Shown: piece after piece, positions 1-10,840 of the stretch
How the letters are laid out: the number at the start of each line of letters is the position of its first letter
Position numbering within the stretch: the stretch's first letter is position 1
Source: Parasponia andersonii
Taxonomy: Eukaryota > Streptophyta > Magnoliopsida > Rosales > Cannabaceae
Assembly (NCBI GenBank): GCA_002914805.1
Contig: JXTB01000025.1
Span: 993,585-1,057,584 of the forward strand
Direction: 5' to 3'
Length of the DNA stretch: 64,000 nt
The notes under the pieces: generated by a model
Databases searched by the model: none
What the model was told of the DNA's origin: nothing
The model's input: only the letters and a program-made list of their open reading frames with translations
Made by a program: the position numbers and the translations under genes

Positions 1-254
1 TAATGGACGAGAGGGACGAGGAGGAGGACATGAGGGAAGCATTCAACGTGTTCGATCAAAACGGAGACGGGTTCATCACGGTGGAGGAGTTGAGGTCGGT
101 TTTGTCGTCGTTGGGGCTTAAGCAAGGGAGGACCATAGAGGATTGCAAGAGAATGATAAAGAAAGTGGACGTTGATGGCGATGGAAAAGTCAACTTCAAG
201 GAGTTTAAACAAATGATGAAAGGTGGTGGTTTTGCCGCCTTAAGTTCAAGTTAG
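1..254 (+). CDS. Calmodulin-like protein (CML), C-terminal part; 5' end outside the window
   Basis: The reading frame is open from the window edge to a TAG at 252-254. The ATG at position 3 is probably an internal methionine. About 83 residues are visible, with two EF-hand calcium-binding loops: [12 protein letters not shown] (about residues 18-29) and [12 protein letters not shown] (about residues 56-67). Both keep the acidic residues at loop positions 1, 3, 5 and 12. An acidic linker precedes the first loop and a Gly-Gly-Gly-Phe-Ala-Ala-Leu tail follows the second. This matches the second lobe of plant CML2/3/5/7-type calcium sensors, which are about 150 residues long with four EF hands. 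The protein should bind Ca2+ and relay it to target proteins. The N-terminal lobe cannot be seen. The next genes downstream are a CRM gene and FAR1-type genes; in Arabidopsis, as I recall, CML and short FAR1 genes are also neighbours. Confidence 0.9.
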   Translation, partial: MDERDEEEDMREAFNVFDQNGDGFITVEELRSVLSSLGLKQGRTIEDCKRMIKKVDVDGDGKVNFKEFKQMMKGGGFAALSSS

Positions 255-1159
255 CATGCATGCAGTGGATTATATACATATATATATATGTATAATTATG
301 AGAGAAAAAAACGCTATTTCACATAAGTTACATGCATACACTCTTGTCTTGTTTGTTTTATAAGAATAGATCATGAATATACGAAACGAAGTTGTATGAT
401 TTCATCCTGTAAAAGGAATATTACAACACAGGTTTTCTTTCTCAGTTAATTTCTTTGTGCAGATGATTATCTTGATTTTATGCTAGTTTTCATGTTTTCG
501 ATTATGTTTATAGACTAGTTTTTTTTTTCCCCCTTCCCTTCATCTCTCTCTATGTATGTTATTATTCAGCTGATATGAAACCTATGCTATATGAGTTCAC
601 TCTCTGTCCAAGGAAATTTCTCCCTCTTATAATCTCATCTTTAGAACTCATTTTTTTTCTTTTTGTTCCCAATCTACTATAAGTATTTTTTTTTTTAGCA
701 TTTGGATTAATGATCTAACGGCTACCTTAATTTGAGTAATTAAAAAATAATAATAAAAATAAATACTCATTATTTAATAATTTTTTTTATTTTACCATAA
801 AAAATATGCGTAAATTATTTTAATTGGCCAAAATAATACCTATAAATAAATTTTTAAAAAAATTACTAGAATAATGTCTCATATGTATATATTTGGGGTC
901 TTATAGCAAGACGATCGAATTTTGGACGCAATTTAAAAAAAAATGTCTATTTTTCAAATATTATAGCAAAATGTTTGATATTATATATATTCATATATTA
1001 AGTGTAAAATATTATATACCAAGTATTAAAATTTATATACTCAGTACATTAATTAAAATTAGTAAATAAGTATATTTATCAAGTGTAAAATTTTATATAA
1101 TTAGACATTTAGCTATAAAATTTTTTAAAAAAAATATTTACTAAATCAAATTTAAAATA
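255..1159. other. CML 3' flank and AT-rich spacer
   Basis: The first 200 bases are probably the CML 3' UTR. The rest is AT-rich with T runs. Around 694-725 there is a short stretch resembling the middle of the MITE family found at 52.2, 58.9 and 61.6 kb. I see no gene here. Confidence 0.5.
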
Positions 1160-1518
1160 GGGATAATATCATTTTTATACTCTGTATTTTGACATTTTGT
1201 TCAGTTTATACCTTCTATTTTGGTTATTATCAATATTGACCCTTAGATTTAATATTTGTTACAAATTTACACCATGACACTAATTTAGAGCAGTTAATTT
1301 ACCAAGATGATTTAATAAACTTATTCTTGGGTCAGTTTTTATATGGTTTATTTTCAATTTTTTAAACAGTAACTTGGTAAATTAACTGCTATAAATTGGT
1401 ATCAAGATATAAATTTGTAACATATTTCAAATCTAAAGGTCAATGTTGATAATAACCAAAATAGAAGGTATAATTTGAACAAAGTGTCAAAATACGGGTA
1501 TAAAACAGATAATATCCC
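1160..1518. mobile_element. Palindromic Mutator-type MITE with perfect 9-bp target duplication
   Basis: The two halves are inverted copies of each other for roughly 150 bases each. The termini read GGGATAATATC and, on the other strand, GGGATATTATC. The element is flanked by a perfect 9-bp direct repeat TTTAAAATA (1151-1159 and 1519-1527), the length typical of Mutator-family insertions. It has no coding capacity. The GGG-TAAT-like terminus resembles the ends of the MULE at 52.8-57.5 kb, so a related transposase may have moved it, but that link is inference. Confidence 0.85.
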
Positions 1519-1639
1519 TTTAAAATATTATACGAGCCCATCTATATATAAATAACAAATATTTTTATAAAACGGACAAGACGAGATGTGCACGTACAAC
1601 TCGATGTCTGAAAAACAGCAACAGAAAATGACACAATAT

Positions 1640-1925
1640 CTAAAAACAAAAATGCAATATTAGGGACAGGAAAGCACCATTAAACGACATAATTATAAAG
1701 AAAAGAACAACATTTGACATAAACAATAATATTTTAAGAAAATGACATCCTAAAGTGAAATTGTTTTTCTCTTGTATTTTTAACTTCAAAATTAAAAAAA
1801 GTTACTAAAGTACCTTTTTTTTTTTCTTTTGAAAACAAAACTTCTTTTTTCATTCTGAAAAAAAGTAAAAATATATTCAAGCAATCGAACCTCCAAGGCC
1901 CATATTCAGTGGCCATGCCCAAAAA
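1640..1925. repeat. Diverged copy of the CRM-gene upstream region
   Basis: This stretch aligns in direct orientation with about 2787-3050, just upstream of the CRM gene. Shared blocks include ACATCC-AAAGTGA, a TATTTTTAA block and a nearly identical segment with TCGAACCTC and AAGGCCCATATTCA (about 1879-1915 against 3007-3045). The 1946-2777 insert separates the copies. Confidence 0.6.
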
Positions 1926-1945
1926 ATGGTAGCATCGGCAACCAA

Positions 1946-2777
1946 GGATTAAAATGTTGATATTGAGGATTTATTTTATAGATATTGTCGACGTCAAAGA
2001 TATTTCAGAAAAATATAGAAAATACCTAAAAAAATGCTAAAACAAGTAATATTGCATAATTTATACTAGCTTTTATTTTAAAATAAAACCTATTTATACT
2101 TTATAAGACACTAAAATATATTATATAGTAGAAAAATGACTAAATTTCATTTTATAGGATAATTTTAAAATCAGAATATATATATATCACATATTTTATT
2201 TAATACATTTCATATAAATACCTTACAAATTATAACTCGTTCTAAATTCCATTAAAAATAAAGAAAAATCATTGATACTATAAAATAGTTCAAATACATT
2301 TAATACCAAAACAAGTTTCTATGAAGTTGAAAGTCATAAGACAAATTGCCGTCTTGGTCTAAAATTTCTTTCAAAGATCTCTAAAGTCCTTTGTTGAGAT
2401 TCCAAAATAATAAATACAAGTAGTGAAAAATATTTTTATTAAATACAAGTGATTTCAAAACTTTACTGACATATTGTAAAGAGAGAACTATGCTTTATTT
2501 TTGTATTATTTACAACCATTTTCTACCAAAAAAAAAAGATTTGGAAAAAAATTTGACATTTTTGTCGACATTTCAAAATATCGATGACGTTGTCGCGACA
2601 ATGTTCACAAATATCTCGATATTAGTTTATTTTTTACTGATGTTTTACTAATATCAACATATCATCAATAATGTCGATATTTTATGAATATTTCATAGAT
2701 ACACAAAAAAAATATCTTTTCACCTCATATCAATATCGCGATTTTAAAATACAGATATTATCGCGACATTTTAATCC
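1946..2777. mobile_element. Inverted-repeat-ended insert upstream of the CRM gene
   Basis: The left end begins GGATTAAAATGTTGATATTG. The right end is an imperfect inverse, reading ...CGCGACATTTTAATCC. Internal sequence is AT-rich with scattered TATCG/CGATA motifs and no convincing ORF. It lies between the two copies of the CRM upstream region. I could not find a convincing target-site duplication, so the family is unknown. Confidence 0.45.
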
Positions 2778-2786
2778 ATGGCCCGT

Positions 2787-3153
2787 GACAGGAAGCAACA
2801 ACAATACAAAACATATTACGGACAATAAAACACCTTTAAACGACAATTTTGAATTAAAAAAATAAGAAAGAAAAAACTGACAATATTCGAATAAAACCAC
2901 AATATTTGAGGAAAACAACATCCGAAAGTGATTTTATATTATTTTCCACTCGTATTTTTAAAATATTTTGCTGACAAATTTTTTATAATAAAAAAAAGGG
3001 CGTATTCAAGCAGTCGAACCTCTAAGGCCCATATTCACTGGCCCATGTGGTCAGAACCTTCCTCTTTAGTAGCAAACACTCTCATGCCCAGTCGAATTCT
3101 CACCAAAATCTCATTTTCTCCAAAGGGTTTGCTCTGTAGAGGAAATTGGAGCT
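2787..3153 (+). promoter_or_regulatory. Upstream region / 5' UTR of the CRM gene
   Basis: This holds the second copy of the duplicated upstream segment (to about 3050) and then about 100 bases leading to the ATG at 3154. It should include the promoter or 5' UTR. The shared AAGGCCCA block is of the telo-box/GCCCA kind common in promoters of plant translation and organelle genes; that reading is inference. Confidence 0.4.
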
Positions 3154-3333
3154 ATGGCGATGAGGGTTTTGGCTTCACTGTCACTCCAGAGATCTTATAA
3201 AAGGTTAAAGATTCTCCTGTCCAAACCCATCTTTGCAAGAAGCAGGTACCCCTTCCTTCTTTGCTTAATTCACTATGATAATATCCTGCAACTTTTTTAT
3301 ATTTGTTTCTTCAACAAAGGTTCAAATAAGAAT

Positions 3334-3374
<41 letters not shown>

Positions 3375-3961
3375 ATGTTCACATGAGTAGAGATGGACTT
3401 TAGTTATTTTACCAATAAATATATGACATGTTAATGAATTATTTGTTGGTTTTGAAGTAGAGGAAATAAAATGACGGGACTTTACATAGAACTTGAGCTG
3501 CTTACAGTTGTGACGCATTTGTATCTAGATAGTTCAGTTTGACATATAGTTTGCAGTGAATTTAGAGATTTACAATGACAGATATTCAAGTCTTACTCAC
3601 GGCACAGTAGTTTGGGTGGTTTCATATGCAAGGTTATGGTTAAGGATCCTGGTTCTGAGTACCTCTATGGTAATGGAAGGTTTCTCTTAGATGGACAACG
3701 ATGGTTTCACTCGGCTTCATGTTTACGCATGGTTGACAAGGTTTCGGTGCCTACAAATCATTCTGATGCTAATGCATCTGTTGATGGAAATGGTAATGCC
3801 AAGGTGAAGAGGAAGAAGCTCAAAGGAAAAAGAGCTGTGGTGAGATGGCTAAAGTTTTTTAGGTGGAAGAAGAAGAAAGAATACCATAGGATGACAGCAG
3901 AAGAAAAAGTTCTCTACAAACTCAGAAAGGTTAGCTTTTAGTGTTTAGAATTTCCTTTAGT

Positions 3962-4008
<47 letters not shown>

Positions 4009-5344
4009 GTTTCTAACTGATATTGTCTGTGTGTATCTACAGGCTCAAAAGAAAGAGGCAAGATATGTTGAGGCTCTTAAGAAGATTGAACCTACTGAAA
4101 CATCGGAGACAACCCATGATCCAGAAATTTTGACACCAGAGGAGCACTTTTTCTTTTTGAAGATGGGCCTGAAGTGCAAGAATTATGTTCCAGTTGGTAG
4201 AAGGGGAATCTACCAGGGTGTTATTCTAAATATGCACTTGCATTGGAAGAAGCATCAGACTCTGAAGGTGGTGGTGAAGACATTTACACCTGAGGAGGTG
4301 AAAGAGATAGCTACTGAGCTGGCAAGGTTAACTGGAGGGATTGTGCTTGATATACATGAAGAGAACAAAATAATTATGTACAGAGGGAAGAACTATTCTC
4401 AACCGCCAACTGAAATAATGTCACCGAGGGTCACTCTTTCTAGGAAGAAGGTACTTTTCTATTCCCGTTTTCCCATCCTTATATCTTTATGTTTGAGAAT
4501 TTTAGTCAAGTGTCCATATTGTGATAGCAAGCTAACCGTAATTAGGGGATTCTAGGCTCCAAAACTTTATACTCTTTAACTGCCTTTGGAAATTAATTAT
4601 GTGCATGTTGCCCTCATTCTCAATGCTACAGAATGTTATTTTTCAGTTTTGCTGAATTGGCCGAGATTTAGTTCCTTAGATATTAATACCACTGGTTGGA
4701 TTGTAATGTTAATTCTGTCTGACTTCTTGTTTGCCCTCTTGAAGTATTTCCACGGTCTATTTTCATTAGCCATTGTTCTCTTCTCTTCTGTTCAGGCTTT
4801 GGATAAATCCAAGTATAGAGATGGCCTCCGTTCTGTAAGGAAATATATTCCCAAACTCCAACAGGATCTTGTGTTACTGCAAGCTCAGGCCAAAAGCAAA
4901 CCAGCAAGTATCAATGATGGCGTTGAAGAAACCCAAGAAACTGATACAGAGAATACAGATTTTGAAATTGATTCCAACTTCCATTCGGAAAAGGCTGATA
5001 AGCTGAAAGAAATAGCAGATGGGAGCAACCAATGCTCTGAGGATGATCTTGTGATGAAAGCTGCCTTGGCTTCGGATTCTGAAGACCTATCGGACATTTT
5101 TGAAACTGACTCTGAGATGGAGACTGAGAAGAATGCAGAGCGACCTCTGTTTTTGGAAGAGTTCAAAAAATTTCCAGTGAAAAACTATGGAGAACCTGAA
5201 AATTTTGAGGATCACTTACGTCAAATATCTTTAGACTCAAAGAAGGCTAAATCATCGGTCGAAGAAGTGGATTTTCAGAATTTTGATGAGGTTGATCGGT
5301 TGTTTCTGCGCGCTGCTTCTCGTTTGAAGAAGAGTAAAAGATAA
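3154..5344 (+). CDS. CRM-domain (CRS1/YhbY) RNA-binding protein, 4 exons
   Basis: Coding exons are 3154-3245, about 3608-3929 (the acceptor could also be at 3611), 4043-4450 and 4796-5344. All junctions keep frame with GT-AG borders, giving about 455 residues ending at TAA 5342-5344. The N-terminus is basic and Ser/Leu-rich (MAMRVLASLSLQRS...), like an organelle transit peptide. A Lys-rich stretch precedes the single CRM domain in exon 3, which carries PEE-HFFFLKMGLKCKN, the GRRG loop (GxxG type) and a YRGKNY motif near its end. The C-terminal exon is acidic with a basic end (RLKKSKR). CRM domains derive from the bacterial ribosome-associated YhbY fold and bind RNA, often in plastid or mitochondrial intron splicing. 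The best match I recall is the At4g13070/At3g25440-type single-CRM family. Introns 1 and 2 contain TA/TG and CT/TA microsatellites. Confidence 0.9.
3333..3374. repeat. (AT)n(GT)n microsatellite in CRM intron 1
   Basis: About eleven AT units run directly into about nine GT units. It is intronic. Confidence 0.95.
3961..4006. repeat. (CT)n(AT)n microsatellite in CRM intron 2
   Basis: A CT run continues into a TA run within the 113-base intron 2, close to the acceptor at 4041-4042. The pyrimidine run may affect splicing efficiency if it changes length. Confidence 0.95.
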
Positions 5345-5913
5345 TTGCTACCACAATTGATCTAGTCGATAATTTTTTGCTGCGTGAGTTTCATTTTTGG
5401 TATAAACGACAAGTTTCTTTAAGTGATCGGTTACGTTATATGGTGCATTTTCAGCCTTTTCTGCACTTGGAAAGTAGAAAAAGGTTTTTCTCGGTCAACA
5501 ACTAATCCTCATTAGCCTGCTATTGCTTTATTAAGGTCACAAAGCTTTGGAAAAGAATCTATATAACATACATATGCTATACAGATTCGTTAAAAGTTTC
5601 AAGTCAATAGGGACAGTGCTGTAATTCATCGGACCCACACAATCAAATGCCTAGTAGAGCACAACAATTATTACGAGGGAAATTCAAGGGATGATCGAGT
5701 GAGCAAACAAACTTCTGAGACAATTGAAGTACTCGACAGTACGCTCATAAGAAAGCAAAAAGTTTGTTTCATTTTGATGAGGTGCACAGAAAATTGCAAT
5801 GTACTGCTAATAAAAGTATTGTAGTCTTTATCAGCCTAAATGGACTAAATTAGTATGGGTAACATTTGATTATGCATCTAATATCAATAGTCAGAAGAAA
5901 TGTACACAAAAAA
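5345..5913. other. Convergent spacer between the CRM gene (+) and FAR1 gene A (-)
   Basis: This should hold the 3' UTRs of the two converging genes. No ORF or repeat stands out. Confidence 0.5.
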
Positions 5914-6933
5914 CTAAATATCTGAATCTTCATTCTCAAGTTCTTTAATTTTCTGAACAATATCTTGAACTCTTTTGGACAAGTGATCTGTATGATGCTC
6001 TATGTCTTTCAAGATCATACGTAACTGTTCCTGGTAAGCTGCACACCGACGCTTACACCGTTGTCTTTCGTTGCTTAGTTCAAGCGTCAGCTCACGTATT
6101 CTCCGATCCTTCTCATCCTGCAACCACTAAAAAAGGTCAAAGATAATAAGGATATTAAACAAAAATCAGAAATATTTCTTTTGGAGGAACAAAATACTAG
6201 CTTTTTACTCTCTCTGTGGCTTCCTTCTGAGGGAGTGATTTGGGGAATTGCAGATCATGGACAAATACGGTAAGTTATATGACCTGCCTTTGGTTAGACT
6301 ATTTCATTTCCCAAACACGCAGCATTGTGAATGAGAAGCCTAACTGTATTATAAAAGAAATATTAAGAACCAGAAACAAACCTCAGTGATCATGTTTTTG
6401 CCAGACCCTCGCCATGGAACTTTACTTGGAGACATTAATGAGTGATTATGCTCTTCTGTAAATTTGGTGACCACCCACTTCTCTCCATCTCTTAAAGCTA
6501 CCCTCAGCATTGCTGGACAGCCTTCTCTGGTGATAGGTGGTGGAGGAAGAACTCTATCTTTCCTGCATGCATATTTCTTTTCACGAAAACCTTCCTTCGA
6601 ACAAACAAAATCTTGACCTATAACCATGTTATTTATCCGTGAACGCCTGTTATGATGAATGCGTACTGTAAATCCAGTATGCCTGCCATAAACAATGTAA
6701 AATTCTCGAGCATCGTCCCTTGATTGGAACTCCATGCCAATATATGGCCGTACGGTATTGCCTATGGGCAAACTTTCATTAGACTGCTTTACACTTCTGT
6801 GAACTCCATCTGTACACAAATCAACCTGTTCTGTGATCTCATCGTCAACTAGGACATGCTCATCATAACTTTCAATTTGCAAGCACCTTTCGCTTTCATC
6901 CGAATCAAATGATTGGCTAGATGTGCTTTCCAT
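5914..6933 (-). CDS. Short FAR1-domain protein, gene A (FRS/FRF-like, no transposase core)
   Basis: Two coding exons: 6933-6382 (184 codons) and 6117-5914, joined in phase 0 (GAG|GT...AG|GAT), giving 251 residues. An acidic Ser-rich N-terminus (about 1-60) precedes the FAR1 DNA-binding domain (about 61-170), which starts RPYIGMEFQSRDDAREFY. The C2H2 zinc ligands of the WRKY-GCM1 fold are visible: Cys in DFVCSKEGF, Cys in REGCPAM, and HNH before SLMSPSK. The second exon is a coiled coil (about 185-245) rich in Glu, Arg and Leu, probably for dimerisation. The MULE-like transposase and SWIM regions of full FAR1/FHY3 proteins are absent. The closest type I know is Arabidopsis At4g12850/At3g59470 (FRS-related factors). 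Unlike genes B-D, the ATG lies intact in the exon, with an AAG|GAAAATGG context that suggests an intron border 4 bases upstream. It should be a nuclear DNA-binding regulator. Confidence 0.9.
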
Positions 6934-7249
6934 TTTCCTTCCAGAACAGATTTAAACAAGCTGTACATTCATCAAAAGTCTGCACTCTGCAATGCAGGAA
7001 AGGGTAGCTTCAGATTTCATCATCTTCTAGTTTCTTTAGTATGCAATCTTATCAAACGAAGAAACAATGATATAATGAGAAGAATGAAGCAACATAAACA
7101 TGCAAAGGATTGACTGCGTACGAAAACATAGACAGTTCTTTACTTATAAACCCCAAATGAAGCAGAAAAATCAATTTGTGAGAGGTAAAATGGGAACGAG
7201 AAAGTAAGAACCATTCTTTAACAGCAATTTTCTTTTTTCTGTTTGTTTA

Positions 7250-7287
<38 letters not shown>
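7250..7287. repeat. (GT)n(AT)n microsatellite
   Basis: The repeat lies in the presumed 5' UTR intron of FAR1 gene A. Confidence 0.95.
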
Positions 7288-7720
7288 AGCTGGTTGAAAA
7301 CAGGATGAGCTAGCTGACTATGTTTTCCTTCAAGAAAAAAAGCCGATACCATGAAACAAGTCAAGTCCCACAAGTAGTGGGCTGGCTCAGGTAAAAAAGA
7401 TGAGCTTTCCAATAGAAATATTGGTGTTGGAGACAATCATGCTATAATCCAATTTTGGTAGCAATAAGTAATAACAGGAATGGTATGATGCGGGCATCAA
7501 ACAACAACTCAATATAATATTATACGGTGCACCAAAAGTCACCATAGAGGCCTAATTAGAGTGTTTGATGCCAAACATTGCCCTCAAGATCTCCAGGCTC
7601 AAATCACAAAACAGATCCTAATCGGGATTCATGACTTTCAGCTGGTCGTTCAACCAACACAGGAACAAAGTAACTACATATGTTTCTAAAGCAGAAAAAA
7701 CAGAATAGTTCCATTAAATG

Positions 7721-8180
7721 CCATGTTTACTAATCCATAAAGGGAATGCGTGAAAAGGGAATAGAGAAAATAAAAAATAATGCCTCGTTCGTTTCAACTA
7801 TTCCATTCCATTCAAATGGAAAACTCATTGGAACGAGTGTTTGTTTCAACAATTTCAGTTCTTCCACTTAAATAGTTTTTTAGAATGAATGTTTGTTTCA
7901 ACAATTCAATTTTTCTATTCAAATAGTCCATCAGTTACATCAACCACCGAAATGAATTTTTTGTGTCTTAAAACGAGAATGTTGCTTGTAAGATATTCTG
8001 GAATGGTTCATTCTAATATCTCTCGTTCTAATTACAACTCATTTCATTTTATTTCACTCGAAATGAAAGATAAATAATGTGTTTCATTTCAATCATAAAT
8101 AATGTGTTTATAGACCAATTAGTTTAACGGAATCCCTTTCACATTTCCTTTCCTCTCCGTTACAGATTAGTAAACATGCT
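7721..8180. mobile_element. MITE with ATGTTTACTAATC / GATTAGTAAACAT termini
   Basis: The terminal inverted repeats are CCATGTTTACTAATC at the left and GATTAGTAAACATGCT at the right. The interior repeats TTTGTTTCAACAA-type and ATTCCATT-type words. It has no coding capacity. I found no clear target duplication. Similar AT-rich remnants with ATTTGAATG words occur near 9.5-9.73 kb and 60.1-60.43 kb. Confidence 0.6.
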
Positions 8181-8804
8181 CGAAACTAGTAATATGAAAA
8201 ACATAAGAACTTTATCACTATATGTAAATAGTTGACCATATTTCCCAACCTAGATAGGAAATGAGTACACTATAACTGCAATTCAATTTCAGGCTCTTCA
8301 TCTCCACAATATGCATTGCCGAGTTCAAAAGTACATACATTAATATCAGCGAATTGACAACAGACTAAAAAATCGCTAATACAATCTTAACCCCAGATAC
8401 AATTATCGAGCAAGCAAAACTCTAATTCTAATAATCGGCTAGAAAAAATTTGAGAAAAGTGAAGAATTAGGACCATACCTGATTCGGAAGGTGAGCTGAG
8501 GGAGGGATTGCACGAAAACAGCATTTAGAGTAGAACCCTCCCCAAATCGATCCGAACCAATTTAGACTCCTCCCCAATATTCTTAGAAAATTTCAAACCA
8601 GTTCAATCCCTCGATCCATTTTTTCTGGGCAACCAAACGGAGGATTTTAAGAAGAAAAAGCTAACATTGAATATGATATACATACCATTGATTTGATCTT
8701 TTTCATTCCAATCGATTCGAATCAGAGGGTCAAGAAATGAAAAGTCGAAGTTGGGTAATTCTTCATGTGAGGTTAGACTCGAGAGAAAACCGAAGCTTGA
8801 TGTT

Positions 8805-8832
8805 GAAGAAGAAGAAGAAGAAGAAGAAGAAG
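8805..8832. repeat. (GAA)n microsatellite, probably in the gene A leader
   Basis: About nine GAA units, reading CTT on the minus strand. CTT/GA-rich leaders are common near plant transcription starts. Confidence 0.9.
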
Positions 8833-8900
8833 GATTTGGCGTAGGATTTACAGCGCTCCGGAGAAGAAGATGAATGACCGAGATGTCATATCTGTCACGT

Positions 8901-10840
8901 GGGGCCCAACTCTAGAGTTCGGTTAATAAGCCGCTGCTTAATTTCAAGCGAAGAGGAGTAGATTCGGGTGACCGTCTTATTTGTGTTATTATTTGTAAAT
9001 TTATCTCATCCATACAAAACAATTAGCATACACATAAGCCATGAACACATTTAAAATGTTTTCCAAGTAGATTGTATCTAGGTTATGACATGTTTATTAG
9101 TCAGCCGTTGAACTCAACTTAACTTGTTAATGCAAAATACGTCCTATTTAATTCAAACAATTTGACATGGCCTATAGCTTATTTCAGATTTCCATGATAA
9201 CCAATCAAATCATTGATCACTCAAATAAATATAATATACAATATACAATTCAAAATTTAAAATCAAAGTAAAACTTATAAAACATCTTATAAAACATCGT
9301 GGAACGTAGTGAGTTTTGAGTTTAACAGGTTAATCATATTTAACATGTTTTGACTCATATTTATTTAAAACAAACTCAAATCAGTATATTTTGAGTTTTA
9401 TTATCACGTCGTGACTTGAATTACTAATCATACGTAAGAATGCTAAATATATTCAATTTCACACTTTTTAAAAAAAATCTACTTCACATGCAAGTTAAAC
9501 CTAATTAGTTTGTTTATTTGAATGGACACATTTAAATGATTACATTATAATGAGTCCTAATTTAAATGAGAAACATTTAGATTATAATAGACTATAAAAT
9601 GAAATGGATTATAATTTGAACGAGGCATATTGGAATGCAACGTTCGAAAATAAAACTGAGGTGCATTCTTATTTCAAAAACAAAGTCCAATCAAATGGTA
9701 AAATTAAGAACGAGTCATTTGAATGAAGAAGGATTTTTGTTACCAACGCCCATTTTAACAAGAGGAAGAAGGAGAAGAGACTGAAGTAGATTCACCTGAC
9801 TTGCTTAAGCTCATTTTCCTTCATTTTTTTTTTTCTTTTGGGTTTGAAACGTTAACTATATTAAACTAGAAATAGTGGAGCACGTGAGGCGGGGAATTTT
9901 TTAATAACAAATCAGTATTCTATTTATCCGCTAGAGAATGAGACAATGGTTTTATGGTAAACTATCCAGCTCCTTTACAAGTGTGATTACTTTTACTTAA
10001 TAATAGGGACATGGAGTAATTTCAAAATTTTTATTTTTTATTAGTATTATCAATTTTGACCTTAAAAGGGACGATCTATGAGCTATTCACAAAATTTGAG
10101 CTATTCACAAAATTAGAACTTTGTTAGATGAAAATTTCAGAATATTCTAAAATTACCCATAATTTGACCTTTCGTCAAAATTTTCAATGAAATCGAAAAA
10201 AGTCAAAAATGAATAAAACAGTGTTGGAAAAACAGTTGAGCATGTTTGATTAGAGTTGAGATTTTTCAACTATAAATAAATAGTAGCTCGACCTCAGTCA
10301 AATACTAATCAATAATTTTCAATTGGCAACTTGACCTACGATCGAAATTTTTTTACCATGGTCACACAGAAGTGCCACTGGGATTAGAATCGAGATCCAA
10401 TGATAGAGTGTTGCATTTAGTAATTAGTGGGGATAGTAGAAGTAATTTAAAGTGTGTCGAAGAAGAACATAATTTAAAATTTATAAGAGAATATGATATT
10501 CAAATAATTATATATACGATAAAAATTAATTTTGAAAACATTTACGAAGAATTCCTTTATTTCATCTTAAAGGCTTAGTAGGCTCCTTGGCCCCTACCTG
10601 TACTTTATTTTTTCTTTAACGAAATGCCCATTTCTTTAAATGAGCTACGTAAACGGTGCCGTTTCTATTTCATAAAACGGTGCTTGGACGGTGTCGTTTA
10701 TTGGGTCGGACGCGATGGCATGGTAAGCAGTCAGGTCAGCTAAAATAGTAGTCGTCGCTCTCTTGTTCCAGACGGCTCTCAAAAAACCACTATGCTTGTT
10801 TCGGTTAAGTGCGCCAAAAGAGGTTTTCAACACTTTTTTC
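8901..10840. other. Divergent intergenic region between FAR1 genes A and B
   Basis: AT-rich DNA separating two head-to-head genes, so it should contain both promoters. The 9.0-9.45 kb part has repetitive words (ACATGTTT, GAGTTTTGAGTT) suggesting old repeat remnants. No gene is recognisable; an ORF at 10372-10578 has no homology I recognise. Confidence 0.4.

Larger units (their letters stand above)
6934..8900 (-). promoter_or_regulatory. Probable 5' UTR exons, introns and promoter of FAR1 gene A
   Basis: On the minus strand there are donor-like sites at 8685-8684 (CAATG|GTATGT) and near 8480 (CAG|GTATGG), and a CTT/GAA-rich leader around 8800-8835. These suggest that transcription starts near 8.9 kb and that the leader is spliced before the ATG at 6933. 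A MITE (7721-8180) would then lie in a leader intron. RNA evidence would be needed to fix the exons. Confidence 0.45.
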
